Translations under genes and position numbers: made by a program
NCBI GenBank assembly: GCA_015059715.1
Contig: SUZV01000001.1
Span: forward strand, 180,948-244,947
Length of the DNA stretch: 64,000 nt
Source of the DNA: Rikenellaceae bacterium
GTDB lineage: Bacteria; Bacteroidota; Bacteroidia; Bacteroidales; Rikenellaceae
Reading direction: 5' to 3'
Shown: in pieces, positions 45,922 through 54,132 of the stretch
Layout: every line of letters begins with the position of its first letter
Numbering within the stretch: position 1 is the first letter of the stretch
Notes under the pieces: generated by a model
Databases searched by the model: none
What the model saw: only the letters and a program-made list of their open reading frames with translations
What the model was told of the DNA's origin: nothing

Positions 45922-45945
45922 ATAGAAGAGTTTATCATCGTGTCA

Positions 45946-46401
45946 TTAGTTCTCCATAGCGCGTGCTGCGTATGAAATGTTGAGAGCCTCGGCCTTACGT
46001 AGCTCCTGCTTTACAGCTGTGAGCTTACCTACCGTTGCATTCTCATCTACACGAAGGTTCACTACAATATCGTTTGGACCTACGCCCTTAGTAACTGTTG
46101 TAGCTGAGATAAAGTCACGAATATCCTCTACCTCGCGAGTCTGGTCATTGAGCTGAATCTTCAACGCATCCTCGCCCTTTGCAGCACCAAGTGGCTTACC
46201 CATCCAGATATTTACAAGATTCTTCTTGTCGAGCTCAGTAATCTCATTAGCCTCGGGCATCTGTACCGAAACCAACGGATCTACCTCACGCATCGTAGTT
46301 GCTGCCATAAAGAAGAACAACAACATAAATACGATGTCGGGAAGTGACGAAGTCGACATTGCGGGCACTTCACGCTTGCCCTTTTTTGCCATTACTGCCA
46401 T
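45946..46401 (-). CDS. exbD: ExbD/TolR-type biopolymer transport protein (second copy)
   Basis: 151 aa. One membrane helix (about 19-37) with the conserved aspartate in SLPDIVFMLLFFFMAATTM, then a periplasmic domain. The start may be MAVMAKKG or the internal MAKKGKR, three codons later. Works with ExbB as a proton-driven motor for TonB. Starts 2 nt after the first ExbD gene; last gene of the operon. Confidence 0.92.
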   Translation of the reverse strand: MAVMAKKGKREVPAMSTSSLPDIVFMLLFFFMAATTMREVDPLVSVQMPEANEITELDKKNLVNIWMGKPLGAAKGEDALKIQLNDQTREVEDIRDFISATTVTKGVGPNDIVVNLRVDENATVGKLTAVKQELRKAEALNISYAARAMEN

Positions 46402-46402
46402 A

Positions 46403-46999
46403 CTACTTCTTTGTTTGATCGTTAGGTTCTGCCTCAGATATCCTCATAGGAACAGCCTTACGAATGTTCTGTGCCTCGATGTCTGTAAGCTCATCGTATA
46501 CCTTGCCATATACCTGAAGAGAAATCTCGTCACGATATAGGTTGAAGGCGTGGGTAAGCTCGTCCTGCACCTTGAGATATACCTTATACTCTGTCTCGTC
46601 ATCGGCCTTCAGTGAAACAAGACCCTCGCTGACATTGTAAGTGTCGCCATCAATCTCGGTAGCCTTCTTATTAGATCTTGAGGGATCTACAAGGAAGAAG
46701 TATACCTCGCGTGACAATCGTGAGTGCTCACCGCTACGACGCAAGTCGCTTGAACGGTACTCATCTGTGCCAACCATGATGGCACCACTACGCGATACGT
46801 TTACCTTAAGAACGTTACGCTCGTTAACATCAACATCGTTCTGTTGCTCTGTAGGGTCGATCCAAGGCGGAAGGGTACGCTTCATACCTGTGTCGACATC
46901 CATCGTAGTTGTCACCAAGAAGAATATCAACAGCAGGAACGCGATATCCGCCATTGAACTGGAGTTGATATCTCCAGCCTTTTTCTTAGTTTTTGCCAT
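46403..46999 (-). CDS. exbD: ExbD/TolR-type biopolymer transport protein (first copy)
   Basis: 198 aa. Membrane helix with the proton-path aspartate in SSSMADIAFLLLIFFLVTTTMD (about 14-35), followed by a larger periplasmic domain than the second copy. Two unlike ExbD proteins after one ExbB is the usual Bacteroidales arrangement, suggesting a heteromeric stator. 3 nt after the 321-aa gene. Confidence 0.92.
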   Translation of the reverse strand: MAKTKKKAGDINSSSMADIAFLLLIFFLVTTTMDVDTGMKRTLPPWIDPTEQQNDVDVNERNVLKVNVSRSGAIMVGTDEYRSSDLRRSGEHSRLSREVYFFLVDPSRSNKKATEIDGDTYNVSEGLVSLKADDETEYKVYLKVQDELTHAFNLYRDEISLQVYGKVYDELTDIEAQNIRKAVPMRISEAEPNDQTKK

Positions 47000-47002
47000 A
47001 TA

Positions 47003-47968
47003 CTACGATTTAAAAATACCACGAATAGCCGAGATAATAGCTGCAAGAGCTGCACCTGCAAAGGTGATGTACGTAACCATGATACTTGTATCTGCAACCA
47101 TATACTCGAAAGGACCGAATACGTCGCGAGTAGTAGGATCTGCGCCGATACCGAGGTCATAGCCTGCTGCATCCTTAAGTGTAGCACCCTCAGCCCAACC
47201 ATTGCCTGAAGCGATGAAGTATGATACAGCTACAACGGCTGCAACAACAACCAATGATACCAAAGTCTTCTTAAGGCCACCAGCGTTGAGCATCATATTC
47301 CATACTGCGCTGATGACGATGAAGCATACTGCAAATACCATAAGGAAGTAGAACCACATAAGGTTCCAGTGGATAGCAACTGCAAGATTCTCCATATTCT
47401 CGGCACTTAGCTGAGCCTCCTCGTTAGCCTTAAGTGAGGCAGCGATGTTCTCCTCCATAATGGTAACGTTCTCGCGGTGCTGAGCAAGAGTGTCGTTGAG
47501 AGCCTTGAAGTTTGCCTCTACGCTCTTAGCTGCCTCAAGCTGACGCTTCTGAGCTGATGAAAGACGCTTATTCTCGCCAAGTGACTCGATAGTAGCCATA
47601 GCCTCCAAAGCACCCTCACGTGCCTCAGCAACCTTAGCCTCATAAGCAGGGATAATCTGGTTAATAGTGTTGTTGAGCTTCTCCTTCTCCTCCTCGATAG
47701 CGGCAAGAGTAAGGACACCCTCGTCAAGCTGATTAGCAAAGATAGTGCTAAGAGCCTGAATACCCTCCGATGTAGTCTCTACTGGCACCGGCTGGTCATC
47801 CTCAGTATTCACTGCCATGCCGTTAGCATCGAACTTCTGCACAAGTGGGGTGTTGTTAGCAATCTTAGCAGAGTCTGGAGCATCCATACCTGCTACAATA
47901 GCCCAGCCCACCATTGCAACTGACACCAATGCGAAAACCAGGAATACGTAACTATGTAATTTTCTCAT
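47003..47968 (-). CDS. Conserved membrane protein of the ExbB-ExbD locus
   Basis: Unnamed family. 321 aa: an N-terminal membrane helix (HSYVFLVFALVSVAMVGWAIVAG), a Glu/Ala/Gln-rich coiled coil at about 85-200 (EEEKEKLNNTINQII, ALNDTLAQHRENVTIMEENI), then three membrane helices at about 208-315. Sandwiched between ExbB and ExbD with short gaps, so it is almost certainly part of the same machine, perhaps a periplasmic spacer or peptidoglycan contact. No enzymatic motifs seen. Confidence 0.8.
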   Translation of the reverse strand: MRKLHSYVFLVFALVSVAMVGWAIVAGMDAPDSAKIANNTPLVQKFDANGMAVNTEDDQPVPVETTSEGIQALSTIFANQLDEGVLTLAAIEEEKEKLNNTINQIIPAYEAKVAEAREGALEAMATIESLGENKRLSSAQKRQLEAAKSVEANFKALNDTLAQHRENVTIMEENIAASLKANEEAQLSAENMENLAVAIHWNLMWFYFLMVFAVCFIVISAVWNMMLNAGGLKKTLVSLVVVAAVVAVSYFIASGNGWAEGATLKDAAGYDLGIGADPTTRDVFGPFEYMVADTSIMVTYITFAGAALAAIISAIRGIFKS

Positions 47969-48001
47969 AATTGACTTTTCTTATAAATAGGTTGGGCTTA
48001 A

Positions 48002-48781
48002 TTATCGCTTGTTGTATGCTGTGAGCATATCAATCAAGGTAATAGATGTATCCTCCATCTTAACTACCTGACCCTCGATCTTAGAGAGGATGTAGTTGTA
48101 GAACACCTGGAGAATAACTGCCGAGATAAGACCCATCAAAGTTGTCAAAAGAGCCACCTTGATACCACCTGCTACAACGGCTGGAGAGATAGTTGCCTGA
48201 GCCTGGATATCATCGAATGCCTGGATCATACCAACAACAGTACCCATGAATCCGAGTGATGGAGACAAAGCGATGAACAACGAGATCCAAGAGAGACCTG
48301 ACTCGAGTTGACCCTGCTGAACTGAACCGTAAGATACAACAGCCTTCTCAACAGCCTCCAAACCCTGGTCGTAACGCATAAGACCCTGGTAGTAGATTGA
48401 TGCGATAGGACCACGTGTGTTGCGGCAGTACTCCTTAGCAGCGTCAACACCCTGAGTGTTAAGCAACTCCTCAACCTTCTCTACGAACTTCTTGGTGTTG
48501 ATCTGAGCCATTGACAAGTAGAGAATACGCTCGATAGCGATAGCCAAACCGAGTACCAAGCAGACAAGTACTGGAAGCATCCACTCCCAACCACCTTCCA
48601 AGAACTTCTTCATAAGAGCGAAGTGCATAGGCTCACCAGCCAACTCCTCTACAGCAGCCACCTCTGGAGTAGCAACCTGCTCTACTGCGGTCTCCTGTGC
48701 TGGAGCCTCGTTAGCATCCTGTGCGTAAGCAGCGCCGAATGAAAGAGTGGCAGCTGCCAAAACCAAAAAGAATTTTTTCAT
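48002..48781 (-). CDS. exbB: ExbB/MotA/TolQ proton channel protein
   Basis: 259 aa. Unlike E. coli ExbB it begins with a signal-like helix and an Ala/Glu-rich periplasmic stretch (about 20-50). Membrane helices at about 66-90 (MLPVLVCLVLGLAIAIERIL), 165-190 and 205-230; the latter two form the channel (SLGFMGTVVGMIQAF, GGIKVALLTTLMGLISAVILQVFYN). First gene of the operon exbB-321aa-exbD-exbD, which supplies proton-motive energy to TonB-dependent outer-membrane transporters. Confidence 0.94.
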   Translation of the reverse strand: MKKFFLVLAAATLSFGAAYAQDANEAPAQETAVEQVATPEVAAVEELAGEPMHFALMKKFLEGGWEWMLPVLVCLVLGLAIAIERILYLSMAQINTKKFVEKVEELLNTQGVDAAKEYCRNTRGPIASIYYQGLMRYDQGLEAVEKAVVSYGSVQQGQLESGLSWISLFIALSPSLGFMGTVVGMIQAFDDIQAQATISPAVVAGGIKVALLTTLMGLISAVILQVFYNYILSKIEGQVVKMEDTSITLIDMLTAYNKR

Positions 48782-49036
48782 AATGTTTTGTTAGTTAAAA
48801 TTTGTAATTTTTAGTAGTTGTTTTCTCTATATTTGTTTTTTGTTAAACATTATCGCGATTCTACATCGTGTGTCGCCAGACTCGCAAATCTGCATATCCC
48901 GTCGCCTGACCACTTAAAACTATATGTTAATCAGCTAATTACGTCACAAAAAGAGGAATATAGCCTTTTAAATACCCCCTTTTAGCGACAAATTACAGTG
49001 CGAAATATACGCATTATTTTCGAAAAGTGCAACGCT

Positions 49037-50074
49037 TTACAAAGTAAATTCTCCACGAAGGGGTCGTCGCATCAAACTCAACATTTCCGAAAGTGGCAAA
49101 TTCTTGCCTAAAACGTACATTAGCTTGGCCACCGCAGCCTCGATAGTCATATCGTGGCCCGAGACTACTCCTGCATCCTGAAGGGCAAGGCCTGTTTCGT
49201 AGAGGTGCATCTGCACAGCACCATCCTTACACTGTGAAACATTGACTACCACGACACCACGCTCTACGGCCTCCTTAATAAGCTCTACGAACCAATCTGT
49301 CGTAGGGGCATTACCTGCTCCATAGGTCTCTAGGACCACACCTTTGGCACCGCTATCGATAAGCATAGCGCGCAACGTGGCGGGGCGGATACCAGGGAAG
49401 AGCTTGATGACAATAACATCGCTACACATAGACTCGCTAATTCGGAACTCATCCGAAAAGTCGGGGGCGTATGAGGCTATGGCTGCGCTGTTATACTGAA
49501 TATTGACACCCACATCGGCCAAGGCTGTATAATTAAACGAGGCGAAGGCGTTGAGGGCTTCGGCACTGAACTTCGTTGTTCTATTGCCGCGCATAAGCTT
49601 ATTCTGGAAGTAGAGAGCTACCTCGGGGACTATAGGCGCGCCATCCTCTGTGCGAGCACCTGCAATCTCTATGGCAGTGATAAGGTTTTCGCGACCATCG
49701 GTGCGCAGTATGCCGATAGGTATCTGGCTACCTGTAAAGATGACGGGCTTAGCAAGGTTTTCAAGCATAAAGCTCAGTGCAGCAGCCGAGTAAGACATCG
49801 TATCGGTGCCATGCAGAATGACAAAGCCGTCATATTTGTAGTAGTTATCGCGGATGATACGCGCCATATCTACCCAGTTCTCTACCGAGACATTCGATGA
49901 GTCAATAGGTGGCTTTATTGTTAAGACATCGATATCAACATTTAGGCGTTTCAGCGATGGGAACTCCTCATATATGCCGCTGAAGTCGAAAGGAACCAAG
50001 GCACCTGTCGCCTCATCGGTCTTCATACCGATTGTTCCACCTGTATAGATAATAAGTATAGAGGAACGCTTCAT
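49037..50074 (-). CDS. ansA: Type I L-asparaginase
   Basis: Start taken at MKRSSILIIYTGGTIGM, giving 345 aa; the six extra residues of the ORF lack support. Catalytic threonines: TGGTIGM (about 12) and HGTDTMSYSAAALSF (about 90, with the Asp of the triad). PVIFTGSQIPIGI is also conserved. No signal peptide, so it is cytoplasmic like E. coli AnsA. It splits asparagine to aspartate and ammonia. A TACCTTTG box is at 50117-50124 on the same strand. Confidence 0.93.
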   Translation of the reverse strand: MKRSSILIIYTGGTIGMKTDEATGALVPFDFSGIYEEFPSLKRLNVDIDVLTIKPPIDSSNVSVENWVDMARIIRDNYYKYDGFVILHGTDTMSYSAAALSFMLENLAKPVIFTGSQIPIGILRTDGRENLITAIEIAGARTEDGAPIVPEVALYFQNKLMRGNRTTKFSAEALNAFASFNYTALADVGVNIQYNSAAIASYAPDFSDEFRISESMCSDVIVIKLFPGIRPATLRAMLIDSGAKGVVLETYGAGNAPTTDWFVELIKEAVERGVVVVNVSQCKDGAVQMHLYETGLALQDAGVVSGHDMTIEAAVAKLMYVLGKNLPLSEMLSLMRRPLRGEFTL

Positions 50075-50116
50075 AACTATTATGATGCGCAACTTTAGTG
50101 TTGTGCTACATCTTCA

Positions 50117-50124
50117 CAAAGGTA
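50117..50124 (-). promoter_or_regulatory. -7 promoter box before ansA
   Basis: TACCTTTG on the minus strand, 42 nt before the start. It lies directly beside the tatD terminator, fitting an independent transcript. Confidence 0.5.
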
Positions 50125-50127
50125 CAC

Positions 50128-50165
50128 AAAAAAAGTGAACCAAGAACATTTTGGTCCACTTTTTT
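50128..50165 (-). terminator. Terminator after tatD
   Basis: AAAAAAAGTGAACCAA pairs with TTGGTCCACTTTTTT (one mismatch), 7-nt loop. T tracts on both strands make it usable in either direction. Confidence 0.85.
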
Positions 50166-50198
50166 CTCCTTTATCCCAAATATTTCTGCATATAGATG

Positions 50199-50975
50199 CT
50201 AAATGCAGAATATCTGTTTGGCCGTAGCCGAGGTCACCGCTGCCACACGCTCAGGCTCGATATGCTTAATCTGGGCAATCTTATCGCGCACATACTTGAC
50301 ATATGCCGACTCGTTGCGCTTGCCACGATAGGGGACAGGCGTAAGGTAGGGACAGTCGGTCTCCAAGAGCATAAACTCCACAGGTAGCGACTCGACAACA
50401 TCGCCTAACCCTCCATTCTTAAAGGTCACCACTCCACCGATGCCAAAGACAAACTCTCCGCAGCGCATCAACTTACGCGCCATGTCGATGTCGCCAGCGT
50501 AGGCGTGAAAGACCCCTCTAAGGCCGCGACCGCGATATGTAGATACGGCATCCAGCATCTCGGTATATGCCGAGCGCGTGTGGATGGCCACAGCCTTGTC
50601 ATACTTTAGGGCCAATTCGAGCTGGGCGTGTAGTGCCTCGCGCTGCTCGCGGTGAAAGTCACTACTCCAATATAGGTCAAGGCCTATCTCACCGACACCG
50701 CATAGTGGCATCGGAGGTTGGCGCAGCAGCTTTTCTACGGCATCCAACTCATCAAGCCATCTTGGATTGTCGTTTACTGACGTGGGGTGCAGACCCACCA
50801 TAGGCCTACAGCGACAGGGCTCGGCCTTGGCCACAGCGAACATCCTATCGCGACTCTCGGAGTCTATATCGGGTAGTAGTAGCATCTCGACACCCTCGCT
50901 CCAAGCACGCTCCAAGGCCTCGGCTCTATCCTCGTCGAACTCCTCGGCATAGATATGTGAATGTGTGTCAATCAT
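50199..50975 (-). CDS. tatD: TatD-family metal-dependent hydrolase/DNase
   Basis: 258 aa TIM-barrel amidohydrolase. Metal ligands: DTHSHIYAEEFDEDR (residues 3-17), GEIGLDLYW with the bridging glutamate, AIHTRSAY, VFHAYAGD and LLETDCPYLTP. TatD proteins show 3'-5' exonuclease activity and D-aminoacyl-tRNA related roles in some species. It lies 58 nt after dprA on the same strand. Confidence 0.92.
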   Translation of the reverse strand: MIDTHSHIYAEEFDEDRAEALERAWSEGVEMLLLPDIDSESRDRMFAVAKAEPCRCRPMVGLHPTSVNDNPRWLDELDAVEKLLRQPPMPLCGVGEIGLDLYWSSDFHREQREALHAQLELALKYDKAVAIHTRSAYTEMLDAVSTYRGRGLRGVFHAYAGDIDMARKLMRCGEFVFGIGGVVTFKNGGLGDVVESLPVEFMLLETDCPYLTPVPYRGKRNESAYVKYVRDKIAQIKHIEPERVAAVTSATAKQIFCI

Positions 50976-51033
50976 ATCTCAAAATTGATAGTTTATAGCG
51001 CTCTTCTTGTAGAAGACACCTTCGGTTTTTGCT

Positions 51034-52143
51034 CTATACACGCTCGTAGCGTTGCCCTGGAAGAGGGCGCACCAAGCCTTGCATCTCAAGCTCAATTAGG
51101 GACATGGTAAGCTCTCCAATGGTGAGCCCCGTAGCCGAGAGTAGCTGCGACATATCCATCGATACGGCACCCTCCAGAGCCTTGAGGCATCGCTGCTGCT
51201 CGGTAGTAAGCTCAGCGACGATATCACCATCGTCATCGCCACCCTTCGTGGTTGTGTCAGTGGCGATATCCCAATCCATATCTTCGATAATATCCTCTGC
51301 CGTAAGCACCAAACGAGCCTTGCCCGAGCGAATGAGATTGTTTGTGCCAAAGGAGTTGCTATCGGTGACGCGCCCAGGTAGTGCCATAACCATACGATGG
51401 TAGCCGTCGGCTAAGTCGGCCGTGACGAGCGACCCTCCCGAGGCTGGTGACTCGACAACAAGCGTGCCCATGCTCATTGAGGCGATTATGCGGTTGCGAG
51501 CAACAAAGTGATGGCCGTTTTGCTTCGTCTGAGAGTGTAGCTCCGAGACTATAGCACCTCCATGCCTAAGGATATCCTCGGCAAGGGCGCGATGTGGTGC
51601 AGGCTGCACATCGGGGAGCACGTTGGCAACGACAGCCACCGTAGTGACTCCATGTGCCAGTGCAGCGCGGTGCGAGGCGGCATCTACACCATAGGCCAAG
51701 CCGCTAACGATGCATAAATCGGGAATTTTAGACCCAAGCTCTGCGATAATCTTGTCGGTGACGTGCTGTCCCGAGGGCGACATATCGCGTGTACCTACCA
51801 CCGAGAGCATGCGCATCGATAGTGCCTCGACTCGGCCCCGTACAAAGAGTATATGTGGGCGGTCTATAGCCTCGCGCAGAGGGGAAGGGTAGGCATCGTC
51901 CGTAGCTGCAATAATCGATATTGAGTGCTTACGACAATACTCTATCTCCCTCTCGGCCAGCCTATAACACTCGCCACTAAGGATGCTTCGTGCTACGCTC
52001 TCCTTAAGGCCATACTCGCCCACCAGCCGCTGCATAGGGCTGGTGAGTATCTCGCGTGCCGAGCCTACGGCTTCCATAAGTCGTGTCGCCGTAAGGCTCC
52101 CTAATCCCGAGACAAAGAGCAGAGCTAAGTCGTCTAAGAGCAT
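51034..52143 (-). CDS. dprA: DNA-processing protein DprA
   Basis: 369 aa. A Rossmann-like core with VVGTRDMSPSGQHVTDKII, IVSGLAYGVDAASHRAAL and ASGGSLVTADLADGYHRMVMALPGRV. The C-terminus (about 295-365) is a winged-helix-like DprA-type domain (LTTEQQRCLKALEGAVSMDMSQLLSATGL). It protects single-stranded DNA and loads RecA in transformation or recombination. Starts 2 nt after glnA. Confidence 0.94.
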   Translation of the reverse strand: MLLDDLALLFVSGLGSLTATRLMEAVGSAREILTSPMQRLVGEYGLKESVARSILSGECYRLAEREIEYCRKHSISIIAATDDAYPSPLREAIDRPHILFVRGRVEALSMRMLSVVGTRDMSPSGQHVTDKIIAELGSKIPDLCIVSGLAYGVDAASHRAALAHGVTTVAVVANVLPDVQPAPHRALAEDILRHGGAIVSELHSQTKQNGHHFVARNRIIASMSMGTLVVESPASGGSLVTADLADGYHRMVMALPGRVTDSNSFGTNNLIRSGKARLVLTAEDIIEDMDWDIATDTTTKGGDDDGDIVAELTTEQQRCLKALEGAVSMDMSQLLSATGLTIGELTMSLIELEMQGLVRPLPGQRYERV

Positions 52144-52145
52144 AT

Positions 52146-53648
52146 CTATCCGCAGTGGAAGTATTTGTGTACCAGCTGGAGCATCTGCTCGCGGTCATTA
52201 CCTATATCCTCACGAAGGGTTCTGTCATCAAAGGCTCTGAGGCTCTTGAGTATGCCATCAATCATCGCTGGGCTAAATACGCCACGTGCCTCGTAGAGTG
52301 CGCGCTGTCGCTCAAGGGCATCTGCCGATGCTGCGCAGCTATCGGGCAACTGTGCCAGACCTTCAAGCTTCGACGCATTCTCCCTCTGGTGGATATTGAC
52401 ATTTACATAGGTGCGCTGGGCAATATCTAAGGCGTTGTCGAGCTCGAAGCCGTAGCGGCACGCCACGACAAGGCCTGCGATAAGCTCGTAGACATCTGCC
52501 GAGCCATCGGGTGAACGCATCTCTACGGTCTGTTTCTGCGAAGTGTCGTACTCGCTTAGCTTCTCAAGAGGATTGGCTATATGGCACATATCGCTCTTTG
52601 CGGTCCAGCCCAGAGGTACGCGCACAAGTACCGAGCGGTTACGGTCGCCCCAGCATACGTTTGTTGGGGCCTCCTGATGTGGCACAAGGCGGAAGTACGA
52701 GGTAGGATTGGTATTTCCAAAGGCTGTTATCGAGGGCGCAAGCTCCATCATACCTGCAATGGCGCGACGTGCCGTATCCGATAGTACGCCGCCATCGAGC
52801 ATCATATTCTTGCCATCCTTGACTATGCGCATGTGTATGTGTAGTCCCGAGCCAGCCTTGCCTGCCGTAATCTTAGGTGCAAAGGTGATGTCGTAGCCGT
52901 AGCGATATGCTAAGTTGCGGATTATCCACTTGGCGATAACGAGCTGATCGGCAGCATCCTCTGCGGCAACGGGCAGAAACTCTATCTCATTCTGTTCGTA
53001 TATCATGCCGTCGATAGAGAAGTTACCCACCTCTGAGTGTCCATACTTAATCTTGCCTCCTGCCTGAGCGATATAGGCCATACACTCTGTTCTAAACTCG
53101 TTAAACTTGGCGTATGGTGCCGACTCGTGATATCCCCTCTGGTCGGTCGCAGGGAATAGCCCCTCGTCGGGAGCTATCACGTAGTACTCCAGCTCGCCCA
53201 TCGCCTCGAACTGCATACCCGTCACCTCCTCGAAGGCTGCCAAGGCCTTGAGTAGCGTGTAGCGTGGTGCTGATGCTAATGGCTCGCCATCCTTGTTGAA
53301 GAACGAGCATAGCATGCTTATCGTTGGTATCTCGGCGAATGGGTCATGAAAGGCGGTGCTAAAGCGTGGTACGACATATAGGTCGCTACTGCCCGCCTCG
53401 ATAAATGAAAAGAGGCTTGAGCCATCAACACGCTCGCCACATGTGAGTATCGTGTCGAGGTAGTCGGCATTGTTAATCACGAAGTTGAGGGTCTTAAGTC
53501 GACCATCACCCGCAGGATACATAAAGTTGACCATACGGATACCATTTTCGGTGATATACTCAACGATGTCGGCCTTAGTAAACTCTTTTGCTGGCTTTCC
53601 CAAGAATGCAACGAGCTTATTGGGATTAAGTTTTAGCTCTCTATTCAT
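52146..53648 (-). CDS. glnA: Glutamine synthetase
   Basis: 500 aa. Beta-grasp N-terminus (TENGIRMVNFMYPAGDGRLKTL) followed by the catalytic barrel: MGELEYYV, GNFSIDGMIYEQNEIEF, GSGLHIHM (metal/ATP), NPTSYFRLVPHQEAPTNVCWGDRNRS and EMRSPDGSADVYE. The adenylylation tyrosine of the E. coli type (NLYDLPPEE) is not seen, so control by adenylylation is unlikely. It assimilates ammonium onto glutamate using ATP. The promoter is clear (53684-53714). Confidence 0.93.
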   Translation of the reverse strand: MNRELKLNPNKLVAFLGKPAKEFTKADIVEYITENGIRMVNFMYPAGDGRLKTLNFVINNADYLDTILTCGERVDGSSLFSFIEAGSSDLYVVPRFSTAFHDPFAEIPTISMLCSFFNKDGEPLASAPRYTLLKALAAFEEVTGMQFEAMGELEYYVIAPDEGLFPATDQRGYHESAPYAKFNEFRTECMAYIAQAGGKIKYGHSEVGNFSIDGMIYEQNEIEFLPVAAEDAADQLVIAKWIIRNLAYRYGYDITFAPKITAGKAGSGLHIHMRIVKDGKNMMLDGGVLSDTARRAIAGMMELAPSITAFGNTNPTSYFRLVPHQEAPTNVCWGDRNRSVLVRVPLGWTAKSDMCHIANPLEKLSEYDTSQKQTVEMRSPDGSADVYELIAGLVVACRYGFELDNALDIAQRTYVNVNIHQRENASKLEGLAQLPDSCAASADALERQRALYEARGVFSPAMIDGILKSLRAFDDRTLREDIGNDREQMLQLVHKYFHCG

Positions 53649-53683
53649 AACACTTGAGTTTTTTTTGTGATAACATTATGTAA

Positions 53684-53714
53684 CAAAATTATGAAAAAAT
53701 AAGAGAAATGGCAA
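53684..53714 (-). promoter_or_regulatory. Promoter of glnA
   Basis: Minus strand: TTG, 20-nt spacer, TAATTTTG (53684-53691). About 36 nt before the glnA ATG. Confidence 0.65.
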
Positions 53715-54061
53715 TAGTGACAGAGAAAAAGTTACAATCGAGAGCCTGCCCGCTCTCTATTTAGATAGGTGTCAGAGAGTTTTTTTTGTGAGTAGGTATG
53801 TAGGTGCGCTCGCACGCAGCGAGCTCAAGGAGTAGTTTAAGGGTTTTCGTTATTGCGGATTGTTGTGATACTCGACCTCTTAATGTCTTATGGTCTTATC
53901 GTCTTAATGTCCTAAAAGAATAAAGACTATAGGACAATAGGACAATAAGATGGTTGCGGACAAAAATTTCTCCCTGTTGTGTTTTGTTGTGATACTCGAC
54001 CTCTTAATGTCTTATGGTCTTAACGTCTTAATGTCCTAAAAAAATAAAGACAATAAAGTAA
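53715..54061. other. Repeat-rich gap between glnA and EF-G2
   Basis: No gene seen. It contains a small GC hairpin, GCTCGC/GCGAGC (53808-53824), and the 67-bp duplicated repeat described separately. Confidence 0.5.
53861..54051. repeat. 67-bp direct repeat built of 8-bp units
   Basis: Copies at 53861-53927 and 53985-54051 differ at two positions. Inside each, four octamers in a row follow TCTTAATG, TCTTATGG, TCTTATCG and TCTTAATG, then TCCTAAAA. Right of copy A lies TAGGACAATAAG, nearly the inverse of CTTAATGTCCTA, so the first copy can also fold. No coding potential. Confidence 0.9.
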
Positions 54062-54102
54062 GACCCCTCGGGCAGTACTCGTCGGTACCATCCCAAGGGG
54101 TC
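54062..54102 (-). terminator. Terminator after EF-G2
   Basis: GACCCCTcGGG pairs with CCCaAGGGGTC, with an inner GTACTCGTCGGTAC pairing; minus-strand T-rich tail (TTACTTTATT). It lies about 30 nt after the stop. Confidence 0.8.
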
Positions 54103-54132
54103 ATCTTTTATACCTATTTATACTCAAACGAA

